Below are positions 24,746-32,160 of a stretch of 64,000 nucleotides of DNA, one piece after another (the first letter of the stretch is position 1; every line of letters begins with the position of its first letter). The DNA is from Paraburkholderia nodosa (GTDB taxonomy: Bacteria > Pseudomonadota > Gammaproteobacteria > Burkholderiales > Burkholderiaceae). Both the position numbers and the translations under genes were made by a program. The stretch is from assembly GCF_001718195.1 (NCBI RefSeq), contig NZ_MCNV01000012.1, positions 1-64,000 of the forward strand, read 5' to 3'. A model generated the notes under the pieces. That model saw nothing but the letters and a program-made list of their open reading frames with translations. It ran no database searches and was not told the origin of the DNA.

Positions 24746-25360
24746 ATGACGATCCTGCCACTGCACCGCGCCGACCTGCCGCTCGACACCGCCGAACTGG
24801 CGCGCTTCATGGTCGGCAAATATCTCGTGCGCGACCTGGCGCGCGGGCGCATGGTGGGGCGGCTCGTCGAAGTCGAAGCGTATCCCGTGGGCGACTCCAC
24901 GAGTTACGCCTACATCGGACGCCGGCCCTATAACGCCGCAATGTTCCTCGAGCGCGGTCATGCCCACGTGCGGCTGACCTACGGCAGCGCCTGGATGTTC
25001 AACATGTCGAGCGAAGCCGTGGACGTGGGCGCGGGCATCCTGTTTCGCGCGCTGGAGCCGCTCGAAGGCATTGGCGCTATGGAGGCGCTGCGCCCCGGCG
25101 TCCCGCTGCGGGATCTCGCGCGCGGGCCGGGGCGGCTCTCGCAGGCGTTCGGCATTGCGGCGGCCTTCGACGGCGTGGACCTCTGCCGCGGGCACGGACT
25201 CTGGATCGGCCGCGTGGACGAACCCGAGCGGCCCGTGGGCGTGACGACACGCATCGGGCTCTCGCGCGAGATGGACCGGCCGCTGCGTTTCTACGAACGG
25301 GGCAGCCGGTTCGTGAGCGGCCCACGTAAGCTGCTGGAAGGCAGCGTCGCCCCGCTGTGA
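24746..25360 (+). CDS. alkyladenine (3-methyladenine) DNA glycosylase family, divergent
   Basis: A 204-residue protein of the AAG/MPG family, which flips and excises alkylated or deaminated purines. The general-base Glu is in GRLVEVEAY (E44), the Asn in the family YG-x5-N motif is N86, and FRALEPLEG carries the conserved Arg. Two pocket residues differ from typical family members: the His that stacks on the flipped base (His136 in human AAG) is Tyr54 here, and the Tyr equivalent to human Tyr159 is Arg76. The usual TxRN motif is RPYN. Length is normal and the frame intact, so it may have changed substrate rather than decayed. The ATG start is at 24746; no alkylation-repair neighbours. Confidence 0.8.
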   Translation: MTILPLHRADLPLDTAELARFMVGKYLVRDLARGRMVGRLVEVEAYPVGDSTSYAYIGRRPYNAAMFLERGHAHVRLTYGSAWMFNMSSEAVDVGAGILFRALEPLEGIGAMEALRPGVPLRDLARGPGRLSQAFGIAAAFDGVDLCRGHGLWIGRVDEPERPVGVTTRIGLSREMDRPLRFYERGSRFVSGPRKLLEGSVAPL

Positions 25361-25576
25361 CTGGCTCGAGCGCTCCGGCGAAATCCGCGGGAAGCGCCGC
25401 GCCGCAAGGCGTTCGGCCGATATCGCATGCGCGCGGCATTGTTGCCGCGATTGAAAGTGTATTTTCCCAAAATTAGGGTTTCCCCTGGGCCACTGTCTCA
25501 ATACACTGAAATCACTGGTTCGGCGATGCAAGCAGACACCGCCGTCGGCATAAAACAAGTGATGGAGGTAATGAAC

Positions 25577-25921
25577 ATGAAATCCCGTACCCTGATTCAA
25601 GCCGCATTCGTCGCCGCCCTCGTGGCTGCTCCGGCCCTTTCGTTTGCCCAGGTGCAAGGCAACGGTCCGGTCACACGCGCCGAAGTGAAGTCCGAATTGA
25701 TCCAGCTCGAGAAGGCCGGCTACAACCCGGCTACCGCCAATGACGCGACGTACCCGAGCGACATCCAGGCCGCCGAAGCCCGCGTGAGCCAGCAGGAAGG
25801 GTTGGCGCAACAAGCGCCGGCAGCCGAAACGAGCGGCTATGGCCCGTCGACCTCCGGTTCGACGCAGTCGGGCCAGCCGGCCACGGTGCGCCCGTCGCAG
25901 TCGGTGTACTTCGGCAACTAA
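25577..25921 (+). CDS. DUF4148 secreted protein
   Basis: A 114-residue small exported protein. It starts with a signal peptide (MKSRTLIQAAFVAALVAAPA, cleavage after SFA). The DUF4148 motif follows: RAEVKSELIQLEKAGYNPAT, then NDATYPSDIQAAEARVS. A Gly/Ser/Gln-rich tail ends in VYFGN. DUF4148 proteins are numerous in Burkholderiales genomes and have no known function. Of three in-frame ATGs, the one at 25577 is chosen because GGAGG sits 8 bases upstream; the others are too close to it or before it. It is followed by two hairpin terminators, so it is monocistronic. Confidence 0.88.
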   Translation: MKSRTLIQAAFVAALVAAPALSFAQVQGNGPVTRAEVKSELIQLEKAGYNPATANDATYPSDIQAAEARVSQQEGLAQQAPAAETSGYGPSTSGSTQSGQPATVRPSQSVYFGN

Positions 25922-26064
25922 GCGGGCGACCGGGCGACATCGATCGGCCGAGGCTGGCCGTTCCAGCGCAAACCGGTGCCAGGGCGCTGCGAGCAGGCAC
26001 GGACGCACGCGTAAGTTGACCCGGCAGCGCCCCCACCCAGCAAAGCTCTAAACCCATACTGGCG

Positions 26065-26086
26065 AAGGCGGACAGCGTTCCGCCTT
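26065..26086. terminator. 8-bp hairpin downstream of the DUF4148 gene
   Basis: AAGGCGGA and TCCGCCTT form a perfect 8-bp stem around CAGCGT. Only a short T run (TT) follows, so termination strength is uncertain. Confidence 0.4.
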
Positions 26087-26158
26087 TGTCGCACGCCGCC
26101 CGCGCAAACCATCGCGCGATTTTTCATGCGTGGAACCTCCGCCGCCGAAAGGTGGCTT

Positions 26159-26189
26159 CGCCCAACCCCGTCGGGATTGGGCGCTTTTT
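26159..26189 (+). terminator. Rho-independent terminator between DUF4148 and CBS genes
   Basis: CGCCCAA-c-CCC pairs with GGG-a-TTGGGCG around a GTC loop and is followed by CTTTTT. It reads as a rightward terminator for the DUF4148 transcript. It is 35 bases from the stop of the convergent CBS gene. Confidence 0.8.
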
Positions 26190-26224
26190 CACGTCTGGTG
26201 GGCTGGTGGGGCGGGCGCGTTACG

Positions 26225-26668
26225 TCAGGCGCCAGTCCCGCCGGTGATGTAGTGCTCAAGCTGCTCGATCGTGAACTTCTGCTCGGCGATGATTTCCTTC
26301 ACCAGGTCGCCGATCGACACCATTCCCACGAGCTTGCCGCCGTCCATGACGGGCAGGTGACGCATGCGCCGCTCGGTCATGAGCGCCATGCAGTCGTAGG
26401 TGGTCTGCTCCGGCTGGACGAAGCGCACGTGCGTGCTCATGATGTCGCGCACGGCGGTCGTTTTCGAAGATCGGTCCATCAGCACGATCTTGCGCGCGTA
26501 GTCACGCTCCGTGACGATGCCGGCGATCGATGGACCGTCGGTCACGAGCAGCGCGCCGATCTGCTTATCGGCCATCAGGCGGATTGCGTTGTAGACGGAA
26601 TCGGAGGCTTCGATCGTGTACACCACCTGTTCCGGTTTCGATTTGAGTACCTGTGCAACGCTTGTCAT
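26225..26668 (-). CDS. tandem CBS-domain protein
   Basis: A 147-residue cytoplasmic protein made almost entirely of two CBS motifs forming one Bateman module (about residues 10-65 and 75-130). Typical stretches are IGALLVTDGPSIAGIVTERD and MRHLPVMDGGKLVGMVSIGD. Such stand-alone modules bind adenine nucleotides and regulate partner proteins by energy state. No partner enzyme is adjacent: ribA is divergent and the DUF4148 gene is convergent. The ATG start at 26668 is set by the family N terminus. The ligand is not predictable. Confidence 0.9.
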   Translation of the reverse strand: MTSVAQVLKSKPEQVVYTIEASDSVYNAIRLMADKQIGALLVTDGPSIAGIVTERDYARKIVLMDRSSKTTAVRDIMSTHVRFVQPEQTTYDCMALMTERRMRHLPVMDGGKLVGMVSIGDLVKEIIAEQKFTIEQLEHYITGGTGA

Positions 26669-26952
26669 AGGGCGACCCTCTTCGTCCTTCTGGTTGTCCA
26701 GTCATTGCGCGGTGCGGCAAGCGGGGTGTATCGCCCGTCAAGCCATTGGAAAGCCATTTCAGTATAGGCGGCTGGCGTGCCGTGCGTCCTCGGGGTATGC
26801 GCGGGGGTCGCACCATTTATGCCGAGGGCATGCGGTGCGGGCCGAGCCTCCCCTACTGGGCTGGGCGGCGGGGTGGAGCAAATGGCGGTAAACTCCGGTT
26901 CCGAACCTCAACCCGGCCCCTTGCCGGTTTTGCCAGTTTTTGCTCGAGAATC

Positions 26953-27600
26953 ATGCCTACGCTTCCTGAGTCGTCCTGTGCGGACGGCGACAACGCCAAC
27001 GAATGCGTCGTGCTCGACGCGACCGCCACGCTGCCGACCCGCTACGGCACGTTCGAGTCCTATGTCTACCGGGTGAAGGACGGCGGTGCCGAGCATCTCG
27101 CGCTCGTCATGGGCGACGTGGGCAGCGGCGAGCCCACGCTGACGCGGCTCCACTCCGAGTGCCTGACCGGCGACGTGTTTGGTTCCTACCGCTGCGACTG
27201 CGGCGAGCAGCTCGACCTCGCGCTGCGCTACATCGCGGCCGAAGGCCGTGGCGTGCTGCTCTATCTGCGTGGCCACGAAGGCCGGGGCATCGGCCTGTCG
27301 AACAAGATCCGCGCGTACCAGCTCCAGCAGCAGGGCCGCGACACCGTCGAGGCGAACCTCGATCTCGGTCTGCCCGACGACGCGCGCGAATACGATTCGG
27401 CGGCAGCGATCCTGCGCCTGCTGAAAGTGTCGTCGGTGAAGCTCATGAGCAACAATCCGAAGAAGTTCGACACGCTCAGGCAGCACGGCCTCCCGGTGAT
27501 CGAACGCGTGGCGCTCGCGATCCCGATGCGCGAGGAAAACGAGCGTTATATCCGCACCAAGCAGGTCAAGTTCGGGCATTACTTCGAAGAAAACGAATAA
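26953..27600 (+). CDS. ribA: GTP cyclohydrolase II
   Basis: A 215-residue stand-alone RibA that opens GTP to 2,5-diamino-6-ribosylamino-4-pyrimidinone 5-phosphate, formate and pyrophosphate, the first step of riboflavin synthesis. The zinc-binding cysteines lie in ECLTGDVFGSYRCDCGEQLD. Catalytic regions are LYLRGHEGRGIGLSNKIRAY and the Arg/Thr-rich core VKLMSNNPKKFDTLRQHG. The start ATG at 26953 lacks a strong ribosome site, and the N-terminal ~25 residues are a poorly conserved extension. No FMN riboswitch is seen upstream and no other rib gene is adjacent. Burkholderiales often carry a separate ribBA, so this may be the dedicated second copy. Confidence 0.93.
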   Translation: MPTLPESSCADGDNANECVVLDATATLPTRYGTFESYVYRVKDGGAEHLALVMGDVGSGEPTLTRLHSECLTGDVFGSYRCDCGEQLDLALRYIAAEGRGVLLYLRGHEGRGIGLSNKIRAYQLQQQGRDTVEANLDLGLPDDAREYDSAAAILRLLKVSSVKLMSNNPKKFDTLRQHGLPVIERVALAIPMREENERYIRTKQVKFGHYFEENE

Positions 27601-27677
27601 CCTCGAATCGTCGTCACGACGGGCCGGGCACGGCAATTGCGCAGCGGCAAACAAACTAGCTGGAACAGGGAGAAACG

Positions 27678-28628
27678 ATGTCCAAGCGCTTCAACACGCG
27701 CCTGCGCGCGGTCGTACCTGCGCTCGCCGGCGCGTGCCTCGCAACCGGTCTCGTGCTCGCGTCGTCCGCCGCCAGCGCGCAATCTGCGGCCTACACGAGC
27801 GAACCGGTGGATCTGTACGCGGGGCCTTCAGGCGACTATCCCGTCGTAGCCGAACTGGGACCCGGCCAGCCCGTCACCGTGATGGGCTGCGTGGGCGACT
27901 ATTCGTGGTGTGACGTCACCGTGCCCGGTCTGCGCGGCTGGGTCTATGGTGGTTATCTCAGTTATCCGTATCAGGGCAGCTACGTGCCGCTCACCGACTA
28001 TGGCGCGCAGATCGGCCTGCCGATCGTTTCGTTCTCGCTCGGCGCCTACTGGGGCAGCTTCTATCGCGACCGGCCGTGGTATGGCGAACAGCATCGCTGG
28101 GAGCACGTGCCGCCGCCCGAACGCGGCCGCCCGCCGGCAGCGCCGGCGTGGCATGGTGCGCCGGGCCGGCCGTCCGCCATTGCGCCTGGCGGTGGCGAGC
28201 GTCCCTCGCGACCCGATGAGCCGATGCGCGGCGCACCGCCGCCCGGGACGCAACGGCCGCCTGGCAACCCCGAAGCGCCGCGTGCGCCGGGCTACATGCC
28301 GCCGCAGGGCGCGGGCCGCCCGCCCGGCAACGGGGAGCAACCGGGCACCATGCGTCCCCACGAGGCGGGGCATCCGCCCGAGCAGCAGCAGTTCGGCGGC
28401 CGGCCGCCCGCCGGCGCGCCCGCGCAGGGCTATGCGCGTCCGCCGGAGCCCCAGCCGCAGGGCGGCATGCGCGCGCCTGGGCCCGCACCTCAACAGCCGC
28501 AGGCCGGCATGCGCCCGCCCGCACCTCAACAGCCGCAGGGGCGGCCGGCTGCGCCGCCTCAGGGTGGTGGTCAGGGCGGGCATGCTCCCAGTGGCGAACG
28601 GGGCAATGACCGGCAATCCGAGCACTAA
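27678..28628 (+). CDS. exported SH3-domain protein with long proline-rich tail
   Basis: A 316-residue exported protein. The signal peptide ends near ASSAASAQ (about residue 35). A bacterial SH3 domain follows at about 38-95 (VDLYAGPSGDYPVVAELGPG, then RGWVYGGYLSYPY). A short conserved region (LPIVSFSLGAYWGSFYRDRP) is seen at about 110-135. From about residue 145 to the end the chain is low complexity, rich in Pro, Gly, Gln and Arg. It includes a 22-bp DNA repeat at 28482-28503 and 28518-28539, a 36-base period coding a repeat with APQQPQ. The tail may span the periplasm or bind envelope partners; no function is established. It lies 77 bases after ribA on the same strand. Confidence 0.85.
   Translation: MSKRFNTRLRAVVPALAGACLATGLVLASSAASAQSAAYTSEPVDLYAGPSGDYPVVAELGPGQPVTVMGCVGDYSWCDVTVPGLRGWVYGGYLSYPYQGSYVPLTDYGAQIGLPIVSFSLGAYWGSFYRDRPWYGEQHRWEHVPPPERGRPPAAPAWHGAPGRPSAIAPGGGERPSRPDEPMRGAPPPGTQRPPGNPEAPRAPGYMPPQGAGRPPGNGEQPGTMRPHEAGHPPEQQQFGGRPPAGAPAQGYARPPEPQPQGGMRAPGPAPQQPQAGMRPPAPQQPQGRPAAPPQGGGQGGHAPSGERGNDRQSEH
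28482..28539 (+). repeat. 22-bp direct repeat, 36-base period, in the proline-rich tail
   Basis: CCCGCACCTCAACAGCCGCA plus GG occurs at 28482-28503 and 28518-28539. The spacing is in frame (12 codons), so it encodes a repeated peptide and probably arose by slippage. Confidence 0.8.
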
Positions 28629-29382
28629 CGCATACTGACTTGCTTCGCTGCGGCGGCGGGATATCTCCATGGCGGGAATCCCACCGCTGCCGTCTTCCGG
28701 CTGTGAGTTAGGATTGCGAATCAATCCGGGCGCGTGACGGGCATGCGCTGCGTTACGCGGGCTCGCTGGAGCCATCCCCCAAGCCATGCCATCTGCCCGG
28801 CTGTTCACCGCTTTTCATCGGCTCTGACAGATTTAACAATCCCTGACAGTAAATTCACGGCACCCAGGTGAGAATACGTCGTCGCGGCAAGTGCAATCAC
28901 GGCCGCACGCCGCCAGCGCCACGCGAGCTTCGCGCATGCGCCGCTGGCAACGGATTTCTGCTACGGGGGCTGGCTCGCTCGGGACCTGGCGACGCAGTCA
29001 GCAAGAGGAAGTCAGAGCGAACCCGAGTTCGCCGGATAACGCTGGGAAAACCAGTGCTTTGAGGTGGACGTGGCGATGGCGGCACGTGCCTCGTCGTGCA
29101 GGGAGGCGGCTGCGGCCCGCTGACAGCGTCGGGCGGTGACGCTGGCAGCGGGGCTCGCGCCGCGTACGACGATGACTGCGCTGGCGGTCCGACTCCGGGG
29201 GCGGAATCCGGAGACCACGCAGTGCGTAGCACGCGGCCGTCGCCACATTTTTTTCCGCATTTGAGAACGCATTCTTTTTGCCGCTTCGCGCATTGCGAGC
29301 GGCTCGACGTTGTTGCGTCCGCGAAAAAACGCCTGGCCGCTTCACTTCTGTTGCTCTGCCTGCTTGTCTTCACGGGGGCTAC
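28629..29382. other. 754-base region without a convincing gene
   Basis: Several short open frames exist on both strands, but none has a ribosome site, family similarity or a sensible composition (they are Arg/Ala/Ser-rich shadows). Partial inverted repeats are present, such as GGCGGCGGGA against TCCCACCGCTGCC just after the SH3-protein stop. The stretch may hold regulatory sequence for the following small gene. Nothing more can be supported. Confidence 0.4.
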
Positions 29383-29790
29383 ATGTTTTTCCGATCCGGC
29401 CGTAAGCGTTTTCCACCGGGCTCGCGCGCGGACGGCCCCGACGGTGGCCGCGAGTTCGACCGCATCGAGCTCGACCTCGCGCGCGACCAGCATGCGCGCG
29501 CCGCGATGGAAGCCTACGCGGACTCCTGCGCGGCCGAACTCCCGTGGCTCAGCGAGGCGCTGCACCTTTCGCGTTTCGGCGCGGCCGAGCGTCTGACACA
29601 GTGTTCGTCCACGGTACTGCGCGTGTTCGTGATGGCGCAGTCGCGCGCGGCCTTGCAGCCGGACTATGCACACGCGGCATGGGAGCACGTGCGCTCCCAC
29701 CTGACCGCGCTGCTCGCGCAATCGCCGTCAGCTGCGGGCGAGGCGGCCAGGCCCGGTTCGAACGACGGCAAATTCGACTACCATGAGTGA
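29383..29790 (+). CDS. small hypothetical protein upstream of the response regulator
   Basis: A 135-residue predicted soluble protein that I do not recognise. It begins MFFRSGRKRFPPG, has a mixed charged/helical middle (FDRIELDLARDQHARAAMEA) and ends in FDYHE. The start is the ATG at 29383 with GGGGG 7 bases upstream. Codon use in this frame is like that of neighbouring genes (G/C at third positions), supporting reality. It is followed by a hairpin with a T7 run at 29821-29850 and then the response-regulator operon, so it is probably a separate transcript. Confidence 0.55.
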   Translation: MFFRSGRKRFPPGSRADGPDGGREFDRIELDLARDQHARAAMEAYADSCAAELPWLSEALHLSRFGAAERLTQCSSTVLRVFVMAQSRAALQPDYAHAAWEHVRSHLTALLAQSPSAAGEAARPGSNDGKFDYHE

Positions 29791-29820
29791 TTAACATGAG
29801 AGCGATCTGTTCACCGAAGT

Positions 29821-29850
29821 CGAGCGTGGCCTCGCGCTCGCATTTTTTTC
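29821..29850 (+). terminator. short hairpin with T7 tract
   Basis: CGAGCG (29821-29826) pairs with CGCTCG (29835-29840) around an 8-base loop and is followed by CATTTTTTT. This is a plausible Rho-independent terminator 30 bases after the small hypothetical gene. Confidence 0.55.
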
Positions 29851-30049
29851 GAGACGCGGCGAGAGTAGCGGGCTTTGGTGCGCGGCGGGTCCCGCGTGCC
29901 GCCAGGGCCAGGGCCCGGGCGGGTGGCCCACGATCCGGCGCCGAAGCGCGCGCCAGCGCCCGCCAGGCAATGGTCCTGGTGGCAGCGCGGTGCGGCAGGG
30001 AAGCAGTCCATCGCAGGACGATGAAGAACAAACCTGGTTGCGGGGTGCT

Positions 30050-30748
30050 ATGAGAGTTGCAGTACTGGATGACGATGCAGCGCAGACAGAGTTCGTCTGC
30101 CAGGCCTTGAGCGCTGCGGGCCACGTCTGCCACGCGTTCGCCAAGGGTGGCGAGCTCGTCAGACAGCTTCGGCGGCAGACGTTCGATATGCTCGTGCTCG
30201 ACTGGAACGTACCCGACATGGCGGGCGACGAGGTGCTGCACTGGGTGCGGCAGAGCCTCTCCACGCGCCTGCCGGTGCTCTTCATGACGAGCCGCAGCCG
30301 CGAGGCCGACATCGCGCAAATGCTCAACGCCGGCGCCGACGACTATGTCGTCAAGCCCGTCTCGGCGCCGGTGCTGATCGCCCGCGTCAATTCGCTGTTG
30401 CGCCGCGCCTATCAACTGCACACGCCCGCGTTCAAGGAAACCTTCGGCGAGTACGAGTTCGACCTGAAGTCGCGCCAGGCTTCGGTGAGCGGCCGCAACG
30501 TCGCGCTCACGCAGAAGGAGTTCGAACTCGCGCTGCTGCTGTTTCAGCACCTGAGCCGTCCTCTGTCTCGCGCGCACATTCTCGACGTGATCTGGAAGCA
30601 GTCCGACGACATTCCTTCGCGCACGATGGACACGCACGTTTCCATGCTGCGCTCGAAGCTCGGCCTGCGTCCCGAAAACGGCTATCGCCTCACGCCGATT
30701 TACGGCTACGGCTACCGGCTCGAACGTATCGAGGGGGACAGCGCGTGA
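30050..30748 (+). CDS. OmpR-family response regulator
   Basis: A 232-residue two-component regulator. The receiver domain (about 1-115) has the acidic pocket LDDD at residues 6-9, phospho-acceptor D51 (MLVLDWNVPD), Thr/Ser in FMTSRS and Lys in DDYVVKPVS. The winged-helix DNA-binding domain covers about 130-228 (LTQKEFELALLLF; THVSMLRSKLGL; YRLTPIYGYGYRLE). The start is the ATG at 30050. The last codons overlap the GTG start of the FecR/LysM gene (GTGA), and the CHASE2 kinase follows. The kinase encoded two genes on is the natural partner. Confidence 0.93.
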   Translation: MRVAVLDDDAAQTEFVCQALSAAGHVCHAFAKGGELVRQLRRQTFDMLVLDWNVPDMAGDEVLHWVRQSLSTRLPVLFMTSRSREADIAQMLNAGADDYVVKPVSAPVLIARVNSLLRRAYQLHTPAFKETFGEYEFDLKSRQASVSGRNVALTQKEFELALLLFQHLSRPLSRAHILDVIWKQSDDIPSRTMDTHVSMLRSKLGLRPENGYRLTPIYGYGYRLERIEGDSA

Positions 30749-32160
30749 GGGGCGCGCGTGCGGTGCGCGCCACCGCGGCGCCGTTCCTTGCTTTCGCGCT
30801 TGCGTTCGTTGCACTTCCCCGCGGCGCCGAGGCGCGCGAGAACGCTCCGGCGCAGCCGCCCGAGATGACCCCCTACGTCGCGCGCCCCGGCGACTCGCTC
30901 TACGACATCGCCACGCGTTACCTGCGCAATCCCGCCGACTGGAAGAAGCTCGCGAGCCTCAATCATGTGAGCGAGCCGCGCCACCTTCGGCCGGGTACGA
31001 CGCTGCGCGTGCCGGTCGCGCTGCTGCGCCAGGACGGCCTGAGCGCGAAGGTGATCGCCGCGAACGGTCCCGTGCAGCATGCGTTCCGCACCGGCCCGCT
31101 TCTGCCGCTCACCGTCGGCGCGAGCCTTGTCGAAGGCGACCGGGTGCAGACCGGCCACAACGGTTTCGCCACCCTCGAACTGGCCGATGGCTCGCATATC
31201 GCCCTGCCGCCCGATACCTCGCTCGACCTCGCCACGCTGCGTCAAACGGCGCTCACGGGCGCGACCGACCGCATCGTCGATCTCCATCACGGCGAGGTGA
31301 GCAACGAGGTCACGCATGCCACGAAGAAGGACGATCGCTTCCAGATCCGCTCGCCTTCCGTGGTGGCCGGCGTGCGCGGCACGCAGTTTCGCGTGAGCTA
31401 CGACGGCGACAAGGGTGCGACGGCGGTCGAGGTGCTGGACGGCGCAGTGGGCGTGGACGCCGACTCGGTGGCCCGCAACGGCCGCAGCGCGCTCGCGCGG
31501 CCGCCGTCACCGGGCACCCCGCTCAGCGCCTCCGAGCAACTCGTCGCCGCGCACCACGGCAACCTCACGCTGACGGGCCGGCCGGCGGGCGCGCCCGTCA
31601 CGCTGCTCGACGCGCCCGAACTGCTGCAGCCGTCCAAAGTGCAGGACGACGAAGCTGTCGTCTTCGAAATCGCGCCCTCGGCGGGTGCGAGCGCCTGGCG
31701 CGTGCAGATCGGCCGCGACGCGGGCCTGCTCGACATGATTCGCGACCAGCGCAGCGCCGACCCGCGCGTGTCGTTTGCCAATCTCGAAGACGGCACCTAC
31801 TTCGTACGCCTCTCCGCCATCGACGCCAGCGGTCTCGAAGGCATGCCGGCGTCGTATGCGTTCGAGCGCCGGCGCGTTGCGCTGGGCACGAGCGCCGGCC
31901 CCATTGAAGGATCGCGCGACTTCGCGTTCCGCTGGTTCATCGACCGCAATGCGCCGAACACGCGCTTTCGCTTCGTGCTCGGCACGACGTCCGATCTGCG
32001 CGTGCCGCTCATCGACCGTACCGACATCACGACGGGCGATGCGGTCGTGCGCGACCTGCCGAAGGGCGTCTACTACTGGACGGTGATCGCCGAGCAGTTC
32101 GACAACGGCCACTATTACCAGAAGGCCAGCCCGGTCCAGTCATTCAGGCTCGACTGGTGA
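30745..32160 (+). CDS. exported LysM-FecR domain protein of a two-component operon
   Basis: A 471-residue protein with an N-terminal signal sequence (APFLAFALAFVALPRGAEA). A LysM domain sits at about 43-92 (YVARPGDSLYDIATRYLRNP), so it should reach peptidoglycan. A FecR-type domain follows at about 125-235 (GHNGFATLELADGSHIALPP; IRSPSVVAGVRGTQFRVSY). The C-terminal half (about 290-470) carries what look like repeated beta-sandwich segments ending in SPVQSFRLDW. The start is GTG at 30745, sharing GTGA with the upstream regulator. Its own stop overlaps the GTG start of the kinase in the same way. It is likely the envelope sensor arm of the system: the kinase has a periplasmic CHASE2 domain that could contact it. 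Ligand unknown. Confidence 0.88.
   Translation: MRGARAVRATAAPFLAFALAFVALPRGAEARENAPAQPPEMTPYVARPGDSLYDIATRYLRNPADWKKLASLNHVSEPRHLRPGTTLRVPVALLRQDGLSAKVIAANGPVQHAFRTGPLLPLTVGASLVEGDRVQTGHNGFATLELADGSHIALPPDTSLDLATLRQTALTGATDRIVDLHHGEVSNEVTHATKKDDRFQIRSPSVVAGVRGTQFRVSYDGDKGATAVEVLDGAVGVDADSVARNGRSALARPPSPGTPLSASEQLVAAHHGNLTLTGRPAGAPVTLLDAPELLQPSKVQDDEAVVFEIAPSAGASAWRVQIGRDAGLLDMIRDQRSADPRVSFANLEDGTYFVRLSAIDASGLEGMPASYAFERRRVALGTSAGPIEGSRDFAFRWFIDRNAPNTRFRFVLGTTSDLRVPLIDRTDITTGDAVVRDLPKGVYYWTVIAEQFDNGHYYQKASPVQSFRLDW

Noticed and set aside
28482..28539. Regular 22-bp repeats considered as a CRISPR-like array
   Set aside because: Only two copies, in frame within a proline-rich coding region, spacer of 14 bases, no cas genes.
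28891..29596. Several short plus-strand frames in the gap before the small hypothetical gene
   Set aside because: No ribosome sites, frames overlap each other, composition is that of non-coding GC-rich DNA.
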